DNA of 64,000 bases, taken from positions 4,944 to 68,943 of the forward strand of contig JBHOQL010000001.1 in NCBI GenBank assembly GCA_042408195.1, written 5' to 3'. Position 1 is the stretch's first letter; every line of letters begins with the position of its first letter. Source of the stretch: SpSt-600 sp042408195. Its GTDB lineage: Bacteria > Chloroflexota > Anaerolineae > SpSt-600. This document shows positions 1 through 8,072 of the stretch, one piece after another. The position numbers were made by a program, and so were the translations under genes. Under the pieces are notes generated by a model. That model was given only the letters and a program-made list of their open reading frames with translations. It was not told where the DNA came from and made no database searches.

Positions 1-730
1 TCCTTATAGCTTTGGCTATCTCCTCCACCATCAGGTTCGGCATTATGCTGGTGAAAAGACTGCCTGGCCCGATAGTGATTATGTCGGCGTTCAAGATAGC
101 TTTTATAGTTTCAGGGAAGGCCCTTGCTCCCTCAGGCTTTATGAAAACCCTCTCAATTCTTCCCTGCTTTTTCGGGATGGCCGATTCCCCCTCCACCAGG
201 ACAATTTCGGAGGTCTCGGGGCAGCGGACCTCGGCGCAGAGCGTTATCCTTTCGGTAGTGGAAGGGAGGATGCGCCCCCGAATGGCCAGGACCCGAGCGG
301 ATTCCAGAAGGGCCTTCTCAAAGCTTCCGGTCAGCTCGGCCAGGGCAGTTATTAACAGATTGCCCAAGCTATGGCCATCAAGCCCTGCCCCCCTCCCGAA
401 ACGGAACTGGAAGAGCTTGGCCATCAGGTCCTCGTCGTCCGCAAGGGCCACTAGGCAGTTCCGGAAATCCCCTGGCGGTAAGGTGTTGAAATCCCTGCGG
501 ATTTTGCCCGATGACCCCCCATCATCAGCCACGGTAATCACTGCGGTTATGTTCGGGGTGTGTTTTTTGAGTCCCCTAAGGAGGGTATGGAGGCCGTGCC
601 CTCCTCCTATGGCCACCACTCTGGGGCCCGAATGCACACGTTCGTAACGCAGCCTTCGCAGGAAAATAATTATAGGCAAAAAACCGCCAATGGCAAACGC
701 AGGGGTAGTATTTATGAACTGAAGGGACAT
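1..730 (-). CDS. yvcK: YvcK/CofD-like gluconeogenesis factor, 3' end cut by window edge
   Basis: YvcK-family protein, a UDP-sugar-binding regulator of carbon metabolism and cell-wall synthesis in other bacteria. About 243 residues are visible and the reading frame is still open at base 1, so the C-terminus lies outside. Visible motifs are a glycine-rich nucleotide loop (AIGGGHGLHTLLRG, about residues 43-56), VADDGGSSGK, PPGDFRNCL and GHSLGNLL, all typical of the family. The N-terminus has a short hydrophobic stretch (FAIGGFLPIIIFL) before the Rossmann-like domain, which not all homologues have. The ATG at 730 was chosen because a GGGAGGG ribosome site lies just upstream. It follows the radical SAM gene on the same strand by about 50 nt, and that gap contains two overlapping hairpins. 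Confidence 0.9.
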   Translation of the reverse strand, partial: MSLQFINTTPAFAIGGFLPIIIFLRRLRYERVHSGPRVVAIGGGHGLHTLLRGLKKHTPNITAVITVADDGGSSGKIRRDFNTLPPGDFRNCLVALADDEDLMAKLFQFRFGRGAGLDGHSLGNLLITALAELTGSFEKALLESARVLAIRGRILPSTTERITLCAEVRCPETSEIVLVEGESAIPKKQGRIERVFIKPEGARAFPETIKAILNADIITIGPGSLFTSIMPNLMVEEIAKAIR

Positions 731-732
731 CA

Positions 733-780
733 GTTCCCTCCCGCTTCGCTGAGGGAACACAGCCAAAGCGAGCTGTGTTC
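733..780 (-). promoter_or_regulatory. Two overlapping, mutually exclusive hairpins before yvcK
   Basis: On the minus strand the stop codon of the radical SAM gene is followed at once by a perfect 9-bp hairpin (arms 780-772 and 763-755, loop 8 nt). A second perfect 8-bp hairpin (arms 758-751 and 740-733, loop 10 nt) shares four bases with the first and contains the GGAGG ribosome site of yvcK. The two cannot form fully together. No U-tract follows, so a translational switch or coupling element is more likely than a terminator. The structure is read directly; its function is inferred. Confidence 0.5.
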
Positions 781-1734
781 TTATACATCCCTGAGGAGAA
801 ACCAGACAAGTCTCGGCCGGCGCTTGTCCAGACGGTTGAGGCCGGCCTTGCGAGCCATTTCTATGGCTTCTTCGTATTCTTCAAAAGTTATTCGGCGGGA
901 AAGTTCCGGGATCTGGTAGGCCTTGTAACAAGGCCGATACTGGTCCATTATGTTGAGATAAGTATTGGTGGAAATCTCCTGCGCCAGGAACCGGACTATC
1001 TCTTCGGTCCCTGCCAAGCGGTTGGGAAGGACTAAATGTCTGACCAATAGTCCCCTTAAAGCAATCCCACGCTCGTCCAGGACGAGGTCTCCAACCTGGC
1101 GGTGCATTTCTTTGACCGCGGCCCTGTTCACAGCCGGATAATCCTTCACTTTTGAATAGCGCCACGCTATTTCGGGATCGGAATACTTCATATCGGGCAT
1201 GTAAATGTCAACGATACCATCCAGAAGCTTAAGGGTTTTCAGGGAATCGTACCCCCCAGTGTTGTAGACCAACGGGAGACGCAGGCCCCTTTCCACTGCA
1301 ATGAGGAGGGCCTCCAGGATCTGGGGGACCACGTGGGTTGGGGAGACCAGGTTTATGTTGTGGCAGCCCAGATCCTGAAGGTAGAGCATCATTGAAGCCA
1401 TCTCAGCGGGCTCCACCTCCCGACCCTGGCCCAGCTGGCTTATCTCGTAATTCTGGCAGTATTGGCAGTGGAGGTTGCACCAGGAGAAGAAGATGGTGCC
1501 AGAACCGTGGATGCCAACAAGGGGATCTTCTTCCCCGAAGTGGGGGTGAAAGCTTGAGACAACGGCTTTCCTTCCGGTGCGGCAACCTGCCCCTTTGCTC
1601 CCTTCCAGGCGATTGGCTCCGCATTCCCTGGGGCATATATCGCATTTAGCCAGGCGGGCTACAGCTTCCTCCACCCTCCTTTTCAGTTCACCTGATTCAT
1701 ATAGAGCGAGGTAGGCAGGCGTAAAATTGGCCAA
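781..1734 (-). CDS. Radical SAM protein, PflA-like (COG1313 type)
   Basis: Radical SAM enzyme related to pyruvate formate-lyase activating enzymes, of the stand-alone kind with unknown substrate. The SAM cluster motif is visible as CNLHCQYCQ (C-x3-C-x2-C). An upstream cysteine motif (CDICPRECG) and the family landmark SFHPHFGEEDPLVG are also present. The frame can be opened at a TTG at 1779, but that codon lies inside the spacer of a near-perfect promoter on the same strand, so it would not be transcribed. The TTG at 1734 is preferred; it is preceded by a G-rich stretch and begins MANFTPAYLALYESGEL, like homologues. Length is about 317 residues. yvcK lies directly downstream. Confidence 0.85.
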   Translation of the reverse strand: MANFTPAYLALYESGELKRRVEEAVARLAKCDICPRECGANRLEGSKGAGCRTGRKAVVSSFHPHFGEEDPLVGIHGSGTIFFSWCNLHCQYCQNYEISQLGQGREVEPAEMASMMLYLQDLGCHNINLVSPTHVVPQILEALLIAVERGLRLPLVYNTGGYDSLKTLKLLDGIVDIYMPDMKYSDPEIAWRYSKVKDYPAVNRAAVKEMHRQVGDLVLDERGIALRGLLVRHLVLPNRLAGTEEIVRFLAQEISTNTYLNIMDQYRPCYKAYQIPELSRRITFEEYEEAIEMARKAGLNRLDKRRPRLVWFLLRDV

Positions 1735-1764
1735 AGGGGACCCCCCATTCGCTTTTCTACGGTT

Positions 1765-1793
1765 AATATAAAGCACCAAGATGGGTTTGTCAA
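1765..1793 (-). promoter_or_regulatory. Sigma70-type promoter for the radical SAM/yvcK unit
   Basis: On the minus strand TTGACA (1793-1788) is followed after exactly 17 bases by TATATT (1770-1765). The expected transcription start is near 1758, so translation must begin downstream of that point. Confidence 0.75.
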
Positions 1794-1939
1794 GACAAAA
1801 TTGGACCAGTTACCGGAAAGAGGCAATTACTTGACACCTTCCTCCTTCCCAAACCTATATCCCGCATTTGGCACACCTTTTATGACAAATCGTGCACGCA
1901 CTTTTCCCTCATCTTTGGTCTGGGGCTTGACACGAAAGT

Positions 1940-1969
1940 TTGCCTTTAGGCTGGAAAGTATGGTAAAAT
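1940..1969 (+). promoter_or_regulatory. Promoter upstream of tRNA-Arg
   Basis: TTGCCT (1940-1945) and TAAAAT (1964-1969) are separated by 18 bases and would start transcription near 1976, nine bases before the tRNA. A TTGACA at 1927-1932 lies too far from this -10 box. The downstream kinase operon starts 26 bases after the tRNA and could be read from the same promoter. Confidence 0.55.
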
Positions 1970-1984
1970 ATTAATGCAATTTGA

Positions 1985-2058
1985 GCCCCTGTAGCTCAAC
2001 AGGACAGAGCAGCGGCCTTCTAAGCCGTTGGTTGCAGGTTCGAGTCCTGCCAGGGGCG
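1985..2058 (+). tRNA. tRNA-Arg (anticodon TCT)
   Basis: Full cloverleaf. The acceptor stem GCCCCTG pairs with CAGGGGC, followed by discriminator G. A 4-bp D stem, a 5-bp anticodon stem (GCGGC/GCCGT) with loop CTTCTAA giving anticodon TCT, and a T arm GCAGG-TTCGAGT-CCTGC are present. The 3' CCA is not encoded. Confidence 0.95.
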
Positions 2059-2083
2059 TTATATTTTGTCTATGAGGCTTTAT

Positions 2084-2731
2084 ATGCCTGGTTTTTATAT
2101 TGCGATTGAGGGTCCTATAGGCGTAGGTAAGACCACTTTGGCAAGACTCCTCCAGCCTTATTTTAATGCTCAGCTTCTCTTAGAAGCTTTTGAGGAAAAC
2201 CCGTTTCTGGAGAAATTCTACCAAGACCGCGAGCGCTACGCTTTCCAGACCCAGCTCTTTTTCCTTTTGAGCCGTTACCATCAGCAACAGGAAGTAGTCC
2301 CTAATGCTTTAGCCAGCGGCAACCTCATAAGTGATTATACCTTCGCCAAGGATAGGCTTTTTGCCCACCTCAACCTCAAAGGAGACGAATTAAAACTCTA
2401 CGAGGAGTTATACTGCATCCTCTCCCAGAAAATCATCACCCCAAATCTGATCTGCCTTTTACAGGCCAGCACCGACGTCCTTATGGAGAGGATCGCCTTA
2501 AGGGACCGTCCCTACGAGCGGAACATGGACCGGGATTACATCCACCGCCTTCGGCTCGCCTACGAAGAGTTTTTCTCCCACTACAATGAAGCTCCTGTCC
2601 TGCGCATAGATGCCGAAGAATTGAACTTTGTCCGCCGCAGGGAAGACCTGGAGTTGGTGGTGGGAATGGTACGATCAGCGCTGGAACACGGGGTAGCTAA
2701 AAAACCTACCCTCTTTTCCTTGTTGGAGTAA
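2084..2731 (+). CDS. Deoxynucleoside kinase (first of a tandem pair)
   Basis: Deoxynucleoside kinase that phosphorylates a deoxynucleoside at the 5' position, part of nucleotide salvage. The P-loop GPIGVGKTT is near residues 10-18. It is followed by FEENPFLEKFY, the substrate-site SDYTFAKDRLFA segment and a LID-like RDRPYERNMDRDY. Length is about 216 residues, normal for bacterial dNK. The ATG at 2084 was preferred over TTG 2066 and ATG 2072 because only it has a properly spaced GAGG (2074-2077). A paralogue follows after 5 nt. In Firmicutes such tandem pairs form dGK/dAK or dGK/dCK sets; base specificity cannot be told here. Confidence 0.9.
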   Translation: MPGFYIAIEGPIGVGKTTLARLLQPYFNAQLLLEAFEENPFLEKFYQDRERYAFQTQLFFLLSRYHQQQEVVPNALASGNLISDYTFAKDRLFAHLNLKGDELKLYEELYCILSQKIITPNLICLLQASTDVLMERIALRDRPYERNMDRDYIHRLRLAYEEFFSHYNEAPVLRIDAEELNFVRRREDLELVVGMVRSALEHGVAKKPTLFSLLE

Positions 2732-2736
2732 AGCTG

Positions 2737-3384
2737 ATGAAAAGATTCATAGCTATAGCTGGGAACATAGGGGTCGGAAAATCATCTTTGACCAAACTCT
2801 TGAGCGAAAGGCTCGGCTGGGAGCCTTTCTACGAGGCAGCCGACGAGAACCCTTATCTTTCCGGAGTCTACGAAGACATGGCTCGTTGGTGCTTCCATTC
2901 GGAAATCTTCTTTCTGGCTCGGAAGCTTTATTACTATAATTTGCTCCTCAAGAGCCCTCGCTCCGTAATCCAGGACCGAACAATTTACGAGGATGCCGAA
3001 GTCTTTGCCGAGAACTTTTACCGAGAAGGATTGATGGACGAGAGGGATTACCGAACTTACCGCCAGCTCTACGAAGCCGTCATCTCTGTGCTTCCCTCCC
3101 CCGATCTTGTCATCTACCTGCAGGCCTCAGTTCCGACCCTAGAGAGGCGCATCGCCATGCGGGGCAGGGATTACGAAAAGAAAATCACCAGGGATTACCT
3201 GGAAAAACTCAACGCCCTTTACGAGGAATGGATAGAGCGCTACACCCTGAGCCCTGTTCTGAAAGTCCCTGCCGATCGCCTTGATTTCGTCCACTCTACC
3301 AAGCACCTTGACCTGATCGTGGAGAAGGTTTTGGAGAAACTCCAAGGCAAAGAAGTGGTAACTTTTGATGTTGCGGAGGAGTAG
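2737..3384 (+). CDS. Deoxynucleoside kinase (second of the pair)
   Basis: Second dNK-family kinase, 215 residues, divergent from its upstream neighbour. Motifs are the P-loop GNIGVGKSSLTKLL near residues 8-21, the base-contact EAADENPYL, QDRTIYEDAEVFA (the DR motif is the more typical form than in the first copy) and the LID segment MRGRDYEKKITRDY. The two copies probably differ in base preference or form a heterodimer, as in lactobacillal dGK/dAK; that is inference. Its stop TAG shares its last base with the GTG start of signal peptidase, a sign of tight coupling. Confidence 0.9.
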   Translation: MKRFIAIAGNIGVGKSSLTKLLSERLGWEPFYEAADENPYLSGVYEDMARWCFHSEIFFLARKLYYYNLLLKSPRSVIQDRTIYEDAEVFAENFYREGLMDERDYRTYRQLYEAVISVLPSPDLVIYLQASVPTLERRIAMRGRDYEKKITRDYLEKLNALYEEWIERYTLSPVLKVPADRLDFVHSTKHLDLIVEKVLEKLQGKEVVTFDVAEE

Positions 3385-3953
3385 TGGTGGGAAGGCTGGA
3401 AGCTTTCCTCCGGGAATTGATGGAGACCGTTCTCCTGAGCCTGGTCCTCTTCTTCCTGGTGAGAACAGGAGTCGAGAACTATAAAGTTTACGGTTCAAGT
3501 ATGGAGCCTAACTTCTATGAGGGTGAATACATAATAGTCAATCGCCTCTCCTACTACTTCCATCCACCTCAGCGAGGGGATGTGGTAGTTTTCCGCTATC
3601 CTAAGGATTTCCAGCGCACCTTCATAAAGAGGATTATTGCACTCCCCGGGGAAACTGTAGAAATAAGGGGTGGAAAAGTGTACATAAACGGTCAGCCTAT
3701 TTACGAGCCCTATCCTGTGGCAGAGGCAACCTATTCCTGGGGACCCGCTACCGTGGGTCCAGAAGAGGTTTTCGTCTTAGGGGACAACAGGAATTTTTCT
3801 TCCGATTCCCACAACTGGGGGATGCTGCCCATCCGCCACATAGTGGGCAAGGCTTGGTTCTGCTACTGGCCCCCCAGCCGTTGGCGGATAATCCCATCGT
3901 ACAGAGATAGCCTTTTCCTGAGCCCAATATTGCTCCCGGAGGTAAAGAAATGA
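3384..3953 (+). CDS. lepB: Signal peptidase I
   Basis: Type I signal peptidase that removes signal peptides from exported preproteins at the outer face of the membrane. One transmembrane segment lies at about residues 14-28. The catalytic Ser is in GSSMEPN (about S39) and the general-base Lys in FIKRIIALPGE (about K82). The box GDNRNFSSDSH is near 133-143. Length 189 residues is normal for the short bacterial form. Two adjacent GTG codons (3384 and 3387) could start it; a GGAGG lies just upstream. It overlaps the preceding kinase by one base and the following deoC by four (ATGA). Confidence 0.93.
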   Translation: MVGRLEAFLRELMETVLLSLVLFFLVRTGVENYKVYGSSMEPNFYEGEYIIVNRLSYYFHPPQRGDVVVFRYPKDFQRTFIKRIIALPGETVEIRGGKVYINGQPIYEPYPVAEATYSWGPATVGPEEVFVLGDNRNFSSDSHNWGMLPIRHIVGKAWFCYWPPSRWRIIPSYRDSLFLSPILLPEVKK

Positions 3954-4654
3954 ACCTTAAACTTAGTCCCTCCGAGCTTGCTCGCTTTATTGACCACACC
4001 CTCCTTAAGCCCGAAGCGACCCGAGCGCAGGTTGAAGCCCTTTGTATGGAAGCCATCCGCTACGGGTTTTTCTCCGTGTGCGTTAACCCAAGTTATGTGC
4101 CCCTAGCGGCTTCTATCCTTAAAGGGACAGAAATCAAAGTATGTAGTGTCGTTGGATTTCCTCTCGGAGCAACAATGCCCGAAGTGAAAGTCTTTGAAGC
4201 CGAAAAAGTTATAAGCCATGGAGCACAGGAAATTGATATGGTCATGAACGTAGGAGCTATGAAAAGCGGGGATTACGACCTGGTCCGGGAGGACATAGCA
4301 AGGGTTGTGGAACTCGCCCATGGGGCAGGTGCTCTGGTCAAAGTCATTTTGGAGACGGCCCTCCTCAGCCAGGATGAAAAGGTGATGGCCTGCAAACTGG
4401 CTATGGAGGCCGGCGCCGATTTCGTAAAGACATCTACAGGTTTCGGGCCAGGAGGAGCCACAGTAGAAGATGTGCGCTTGATGCGGGAAACCGTGGGAGA
4501 GAAGATAGGAGTTAAGGCTGCCGGTGGTATATCCTCCCTGGAACAAGCCATAGCAATGATAAAAGCCGGAGCCAACCGCATAGGTGCAAGTCGCAGCGTC
4601 AGGATAATCCAAGAGGCGGAAGAAGCCTTGAAATCGAATGAACAGAACCTTTAA
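3950..4654 (+). CDS. deoC: Deoxyribose-phosphate aldolase
   Basis: Cleaves 2-deoxyribose 5-phosphate to glyceraldehyde 3-phosphate and acetaldehyde in deoxynucleoside catabolism. The Schiff-base lysine is K160 in DFVKTSTGFG. The proton-relay residues D96 (EIDMVMN) and K189 (GVKAAGGI) are present. Length 234 residues is standard, starting with the usual IDHTLLKPEAT motif. It overlaps lepB by ATGA at its start and the next gene by 17 bases at its end. Its place with two deoxynucleoside kinases and rdgB suggests an operon for nucleotide salvage and clean-up. Confidence 0.96.
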   Translation: MNLKLSPSELARFIDHTLLKPEATRAQVEALCMEAIRYGFFSVCVNPSYVPLAASILKGTEIKVCSVVGFPLGATMPEVKVFEAEKVISHGAQEIDMVMNVGAMKSGDYDLVREDIARVVELAHGAGALVKVILETALLSQDEKVMACKLAMEAGADFVKTSTGFGPGGATVEDVRLMRETVGEKIGVKAAGGISSLEQAIAMIKAGANRIGASRSVRIIQEAEEALKSNEQNL

Positions 4655-5327
4655 ACTCAAGATATATTTTTCACAGGGGGGCCCTTTTAAATACGTTTCA
4701 CACCTGGACTTAGTGAAGCTCTGGGAGAGGCTGTTAAGGCGAGCGGGGATACCTCTGGCTTACTCCCATGGCTTCACACCTCACCCTAAGATAATCGTAG
4801 CTTCCCCGCTCCCGGTAGGATTTGAGGGGTTGGAGGAAGTCATGGAAGTTGTTCTTACCTCCCCACTCTCTCCAGAAGAGTTTTTGGTAAAGGTTCAGCC
4901 TAACCTGCCCCCTGGATTGAGAATAATTCGGGTTGAAGTTGCCGATAGGAACTCCCTCTCTTTACCTCAGAAAGTAAGGGCTTCCGAATACCTTGTGCTT
5001 TTGCCTGACTGCACGGATAAAGAGGGACTCGCCCGCGCAGTAGAGGAATTGTTGGGCCAGGAATCCATACCCTTCCGGCGCGAAAAAGGGGGGAAAATAA
5101 GAGAATTTGACCTCCGGCCCCTGATAAAAGGGTTGAAAGTGATGGAAAGCAACGAACCAGGTTGTGCCCTTTGGATGTTATTGGAGACAAGCCCATCGGC
5201 TACAGCAAGGCCAGAGGATGTGCTGAAGGTGTTGGGATTTGAGGGTTTTATTAAAGTGAAGCGCCTTAAAATCCACTTTGCGGAGGGGGAGCATGGCTCT
5301 CAAACCTCTGGGGAAAATAGGCATTGA
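4638..5327 (+). CDS. DUF2344 (radical SAM-linked) protein
   Basis: Matches the DUF2344/TIGR03936 family from its opening pattern (KLKIYFSQGGPFKYVSHLD followed by LWERLLRRAGIPLAYSHGF). In many genomes this domain is fused to, or next to, a B12-binding radical SAM protein; no such partner lies here, so it is an orphan copy. Length 229 residues covers a single DUF2344 domain. No catalytic residues are established for the family. It overlaps deoC by 17 bases and the next gene by about 35 bases, so it is translated within the same operon. The molecular role is unknown, with tRNA or RNA modification suggested elsewhere only by association. Confidence 0.8.
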   Translation: MNRTFKLKIYFSQGGPFKYVSHLDLVKLWERLLRRAGIPLAYSHGFTPHPKIIVASPLPVGFEGLEEVMEVVLTSPLSPEEFLVKVQPNLPPGLRIIRVEVADRNSLSLPQKVRASEYLVLLPDCTDKEGLARAVEELLGQESIPFRREKGGKIREFDLRPLIKGLKVMESNEPGCALWMLLETSPSATARPEDVLKVLGFEGFIKVKRLKIHFAEGEHGSQTSGENRH

Positions 5328-6720
5328 TGTCAATGAGCCAACCATGCAGAGCGGTTTGCCAGCCCCGCAGCTGGAAAATCCCGATATAATAGCCCACACT
5401 CAAGTCTACTTTGTCCGTTTAAACTTCATCCTCAGGCCTTGGAGCGACCCCGATGATCCCAACTTCATCGCCACCTATGACCGAATAATTGACAAGCTAC
5501 TGGAAAGAGGGATCGCCATATATGCCCTTGTGGGCTCCCAAGCCACCCCCATCCCCGACATGGGTGATATCCTGAGGGAACCCCATCCCTCCTCGGCGGC
5601 GGAGGAATGGATAAACCTCTACACAAGGTGTTTCAAGACCATCGTGGAACGGTTCCACGACCGAATCTGGGTCTTTGAAAGCTTCAACGAGCCCAACGAC
5701 TGGCACGGCGGGAACAAAGCCTGGGTCCATCCTTATTGGATGGCCAAAATCTTAAGGGACATTTACCTCGCTGTAAAACCTCGCTTTGACGTAACCATTG
5801 TCTCTGGTCCTCTACTGGCCCACGACCTCCCCACCGGTCCCGATGATGGCTCCCGCTACCTTGATGCTCTCTATAGGAACGGGATAGATATGCAGAGATG
5901 GGAAGAGGTCCGGAAAGATTTAGGGACATACCCCCTTGACGGTATCGGCTATCACCTCTATGTTTGCACTTCCCCTCAGTCTACCCCTAATTGCGTGCGT
6001 GCCACTTTCAAAAAATACATCGACGCCATCTGGAAGGTAGTGACTAAATACGAAGGGGCAAACACGACCAAGGGAATATATATCTCGGAGTTCGGATGGC
6101 CTTCCGACAACGGTGAGGAATTCCAAGCCAGCATGATAAGGGCGGCCCTTGAATATTTAGCGGGCGATCACCGGGTGAAAGCAGCAGTGCTCTTTTGCCT
6201 ACAGGATTTCGCTGACAAAACTTATGGGCTGTACAGATCCAAAGGCTTCACGGTAGCTTACCGGAAGACCAAGCCCTACTGGGTGTTCCGCTCGATGCTG
6301 ACCAAATTGCCCACAGACGTACTCCCGGTAGGAGTTGGGAGGGATAAAGACGGCACCCTTTACTGGCCCATTGTAGAATGCTATCTAAGGCACGGTGGAG
6401 AGGCAGCTCTCGGTGTGCCCTTTGATAACGGAGGCGGTGTACCGGTTCACCGCTGGGGCGACGGATGGGTTCAGGACTTCCGCACCCCTTCGGGGAGGCG
6501 AGAGTCCATCATAATGCTGAAACGGGGGGAAAAGAGGGCTTACCTCCTTTATGGCCCGATTCGTGAAGAATATATATACCGGCAAGGAGGACCCTTGGGC
6601 CCCCTAGGTTACCCAGTGACAGACGTCTACCTGGATGAGTGGGGACTTCCTGCCTGCAAGTTTGAAGGTGGGGAAATAGTCTGCAAGCCTACGGTGATAA
6701 TCCGAGGAGGAGAAAAATAG
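5293..6720 (+). CDS. Clan GH-A-like glycosidase with LGFP-type C-terminus, no signal peptide
   Basis: About 475 residues. The first ~335 residues look like a TIM-barrel glycoside hydrolase of the GH5/GH39 kind. The acid/base Glu is in FESFNEPND (E133) and the nucleophile Glu in YISEFGWPS (E266). The C-terminal ~130 residues carry LGFP-like repeats (AALGVPFDNG and GPLGYPVTD), seen in cell-wall-associated proteins. No signal peptide or membrane segment is visible, which is odd for such a protein. The ATG at 5293 is used rather than TTG 5278 because GGAGGGG precedes it. It overlaps the DUF2344 gene by 35 bases and abuts the HlyD-like gene. The substrate cannot be predicted. Confidence 0.65.
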   Translation: MALKPLGKIGIDVNEPTMQSGLPAPQLENPDIIAHTQVYFVRLNFILRPWSDPDDPNFIATYDRIIDKLLERGIAIYALVGSQATPIPDMGDILREPHPSSAAEEWINLYTRCFKTIVERFHDRIWVFESFNEPNDWHGGNKAWVHPYWMAKILRDIYLAVKPRFDVTIVSGPLLAHDLPTGPDDGSRYLDALYRNGIDMQRWEEVRKDLGTYPLDGIGYHLYVCTSPQSTPNCVRATFKKYIDAIWKVVTKYEGANTTKGIYISEFGWPSDNGEEFQASMIRAALEYLAGDHRVKAAVLFCLQDFADKTYGLYRSKGFTVAYRKTKPYWVFRSMLTKLPTDVLPVGVGRDKDGTLYWPIVECYLRHGGEAALGVPFDNGGGVPVHRWGDGWVQDFRTPSGRRESIIMLKRGEKRAYLLYGPIREEYIYRQGGPLGPLGYPVTDVYLDEWGLPACKFEGGEIVCKPTVIIRGGEK

Positions 6721-8061
6721 ATGAACAGGAGACTTCTCCTTCTTGTTTTTATCCTCTTAGTTGTGCTTGCAGGGCTCGGAATTGCGGCATGGCAAATGTT
6801 TGCACCCGAGGGTGTAGGCCCAAGAGAGGGGGAATTCTTCGGCACCATAGAAGCGGAAGAAGTTAGCATTTCTTCAGAAACAGGAGGGAGGATTAAAGCC
6901 CTTTATGTAAAACGCGGAGACCGCGTTGAAGCTGGGCAGCTTTTGGTAGAAATGGATACTGAACTTCTGGATCTGCAGATCCGTCAAGCGGAAGCTGCCC
7001 TGCGCATGGCTCAGGCCAAACTTGCTCTCCTAAAAGCCGGCCCCCGCACTGAAGACATCCGCAAGGCTGAGGCAGAACTCGCTCAAGCCGAAGCAGCCAG
7101 GGACGCAGCCCGCAAAGTTTTAGAGGTGACCAGAGCTTTGCTGGCCAACCCCCAGGATCTAGACATCCAGATCCATTCCTTGGAAGGCCAAGTAAGAGTC
7201 TTGGAGGAGTCCCTACAGGCAGCTTACTATCGCATCCAGGCCACCGAAGCTGAGTACTCAATGTACAAAGAAACCGTCCCTCCCCTGGAAAAAGGGATCG
7301 TGGTGGAAATACCCATCCCCGGAGGTGGGGTCATAACCAAAACCATAGAAACACCACGCCACCAGCTCGACGAGCTGTTATACCAGTGGAACCTTGCCTC
7401 GCAAAGGCTTAGCCTCGCCTGGGAGGAATACAATGCCCTAAGCGCATCCCTCCTGCAAACCCAGAGGGCTCTGGAAACCCTTAGGGAAACGAAAGAGAAT
7501 CCACTCTCGCTGAAGGAACAGGTCCACAGGGCCGAAGCCAACCTCAAGCTTTCGGAGGCCATGGTGGGACTGGCGAAGGCTAAACTTGAGGCCCTCAAGA
7601 AGGGAGCCAGAGCTGAAGATATTGAAGCAGCAGAGGCAGAGGTAGAACGAGCGAAAGCAGCTCTGGAAGCTTTGAAGAGCAAGCGTGAGAAATTTTTCCT
7701 CTACGCTCCTATAAGCGGCTGGGTCACCACTCAAGCCTTTGAGGTGGGAGAACTCGTCCCACCTAATGCCTCGATTCTCAAAATTGCTGACCTTACAGAG
7801 CTAATCCTTACCCTTTATGTTCCGGAGCCGGAGCTGGGGAAAATCCGCCTGGGGCAGAAGGTCAAGGTGACCGTAGATCCTTTCCCTGGCGAGGTATTTG
7901 AAGGAGAGGTAATTTACATCTCCCCGCGGGCTGAGTTTACCCCTAAAAGCGTTCAAACAAAGGAGGAGAGAGTCAACCTGGTCTTCCGGGTCAAAGTTCG
8001 CCTCCCCAATCCTGAAGGCAAGCTGAAGGCCGGAATGCCTGCTGAAGCTTCCCTCCCTTAA
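6721..8061 (+). CDS. HlyD-family membrane fusion/secretion protein
   Basis: Periplasmic-adaptor-like protein, 446 residues. It has one N-terminal membrane anchor (residues 5-27), a first half-lipoyl segment (SETGGRIKALYVKRGDRVEAGQ, split across about 51-73), two long Ala/Glu-rich coiled coils (roughly 78-180 and 230-320), and a second lipoyl half beginning APISGWVTTQAFEVGE, followed by a beta-barrel. It resembles YbhG/YhiI-like adaptors. No ABC transporter or RND pump is adjacent, so its partner must be elsewhere or it has another role. It begins one base after the glycosidase stop, in the same operon, and may take part in export of surface carbohydrate. Confidence 0.85.
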   Translation: MNRRLLLLVFILLVVLAGLGIAAWQMFAPEGVGPREGEFFGTIEAEEVSISSETGGRIKALYVKRGDRVEAGQLLVEMDTELLDLQIRQAEAALRMAQAKLALLKAGPRTEDIRKAEAELAQAEAARDAARKVLEVTRALLANPQDLDIQIHSLEGQVRVLEESLQAAYYRIQATEAEYSMYKETVPPLEKGIVVEIPIPGGGVITKTIETPRHQLDELLYQWNLASQRLSLAWEEYNALSASLLQTQRALETLRETKENPLSLKEQVHRAEANLKLSEAMVGLAKAKLEALKKGARAEDIEAAEAEVERAKAALEALKSKREKFFLYAPISGWVTTQAFEVGELVPPNASILKIADLTELILTLYVPEPELGKIRLGQKVKVTVDPFPGEVFEGEVIYISPRAEFTPKSVQTKEERVNLVFRVKVRLPNPEGKLKAGMPAEASLP

Positions 8062-8072
8062 AGTGGTGTAAA

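Noticed and set aside
12..919. Plus-strand open frames opposite yvcK and the radical SAM gene
   Set aside because: They have no family resemblance; the minus strand encodes clear YvcK and radical SAM motifs across the same bases.
1927..1932. TTGACA upstream of tRNA-Arg as its -35 box
   Set aside because: The nearest good -10 (TAAAAT at 1964) is 31 bases away; TTGCCT at 1940 has the right spacing.
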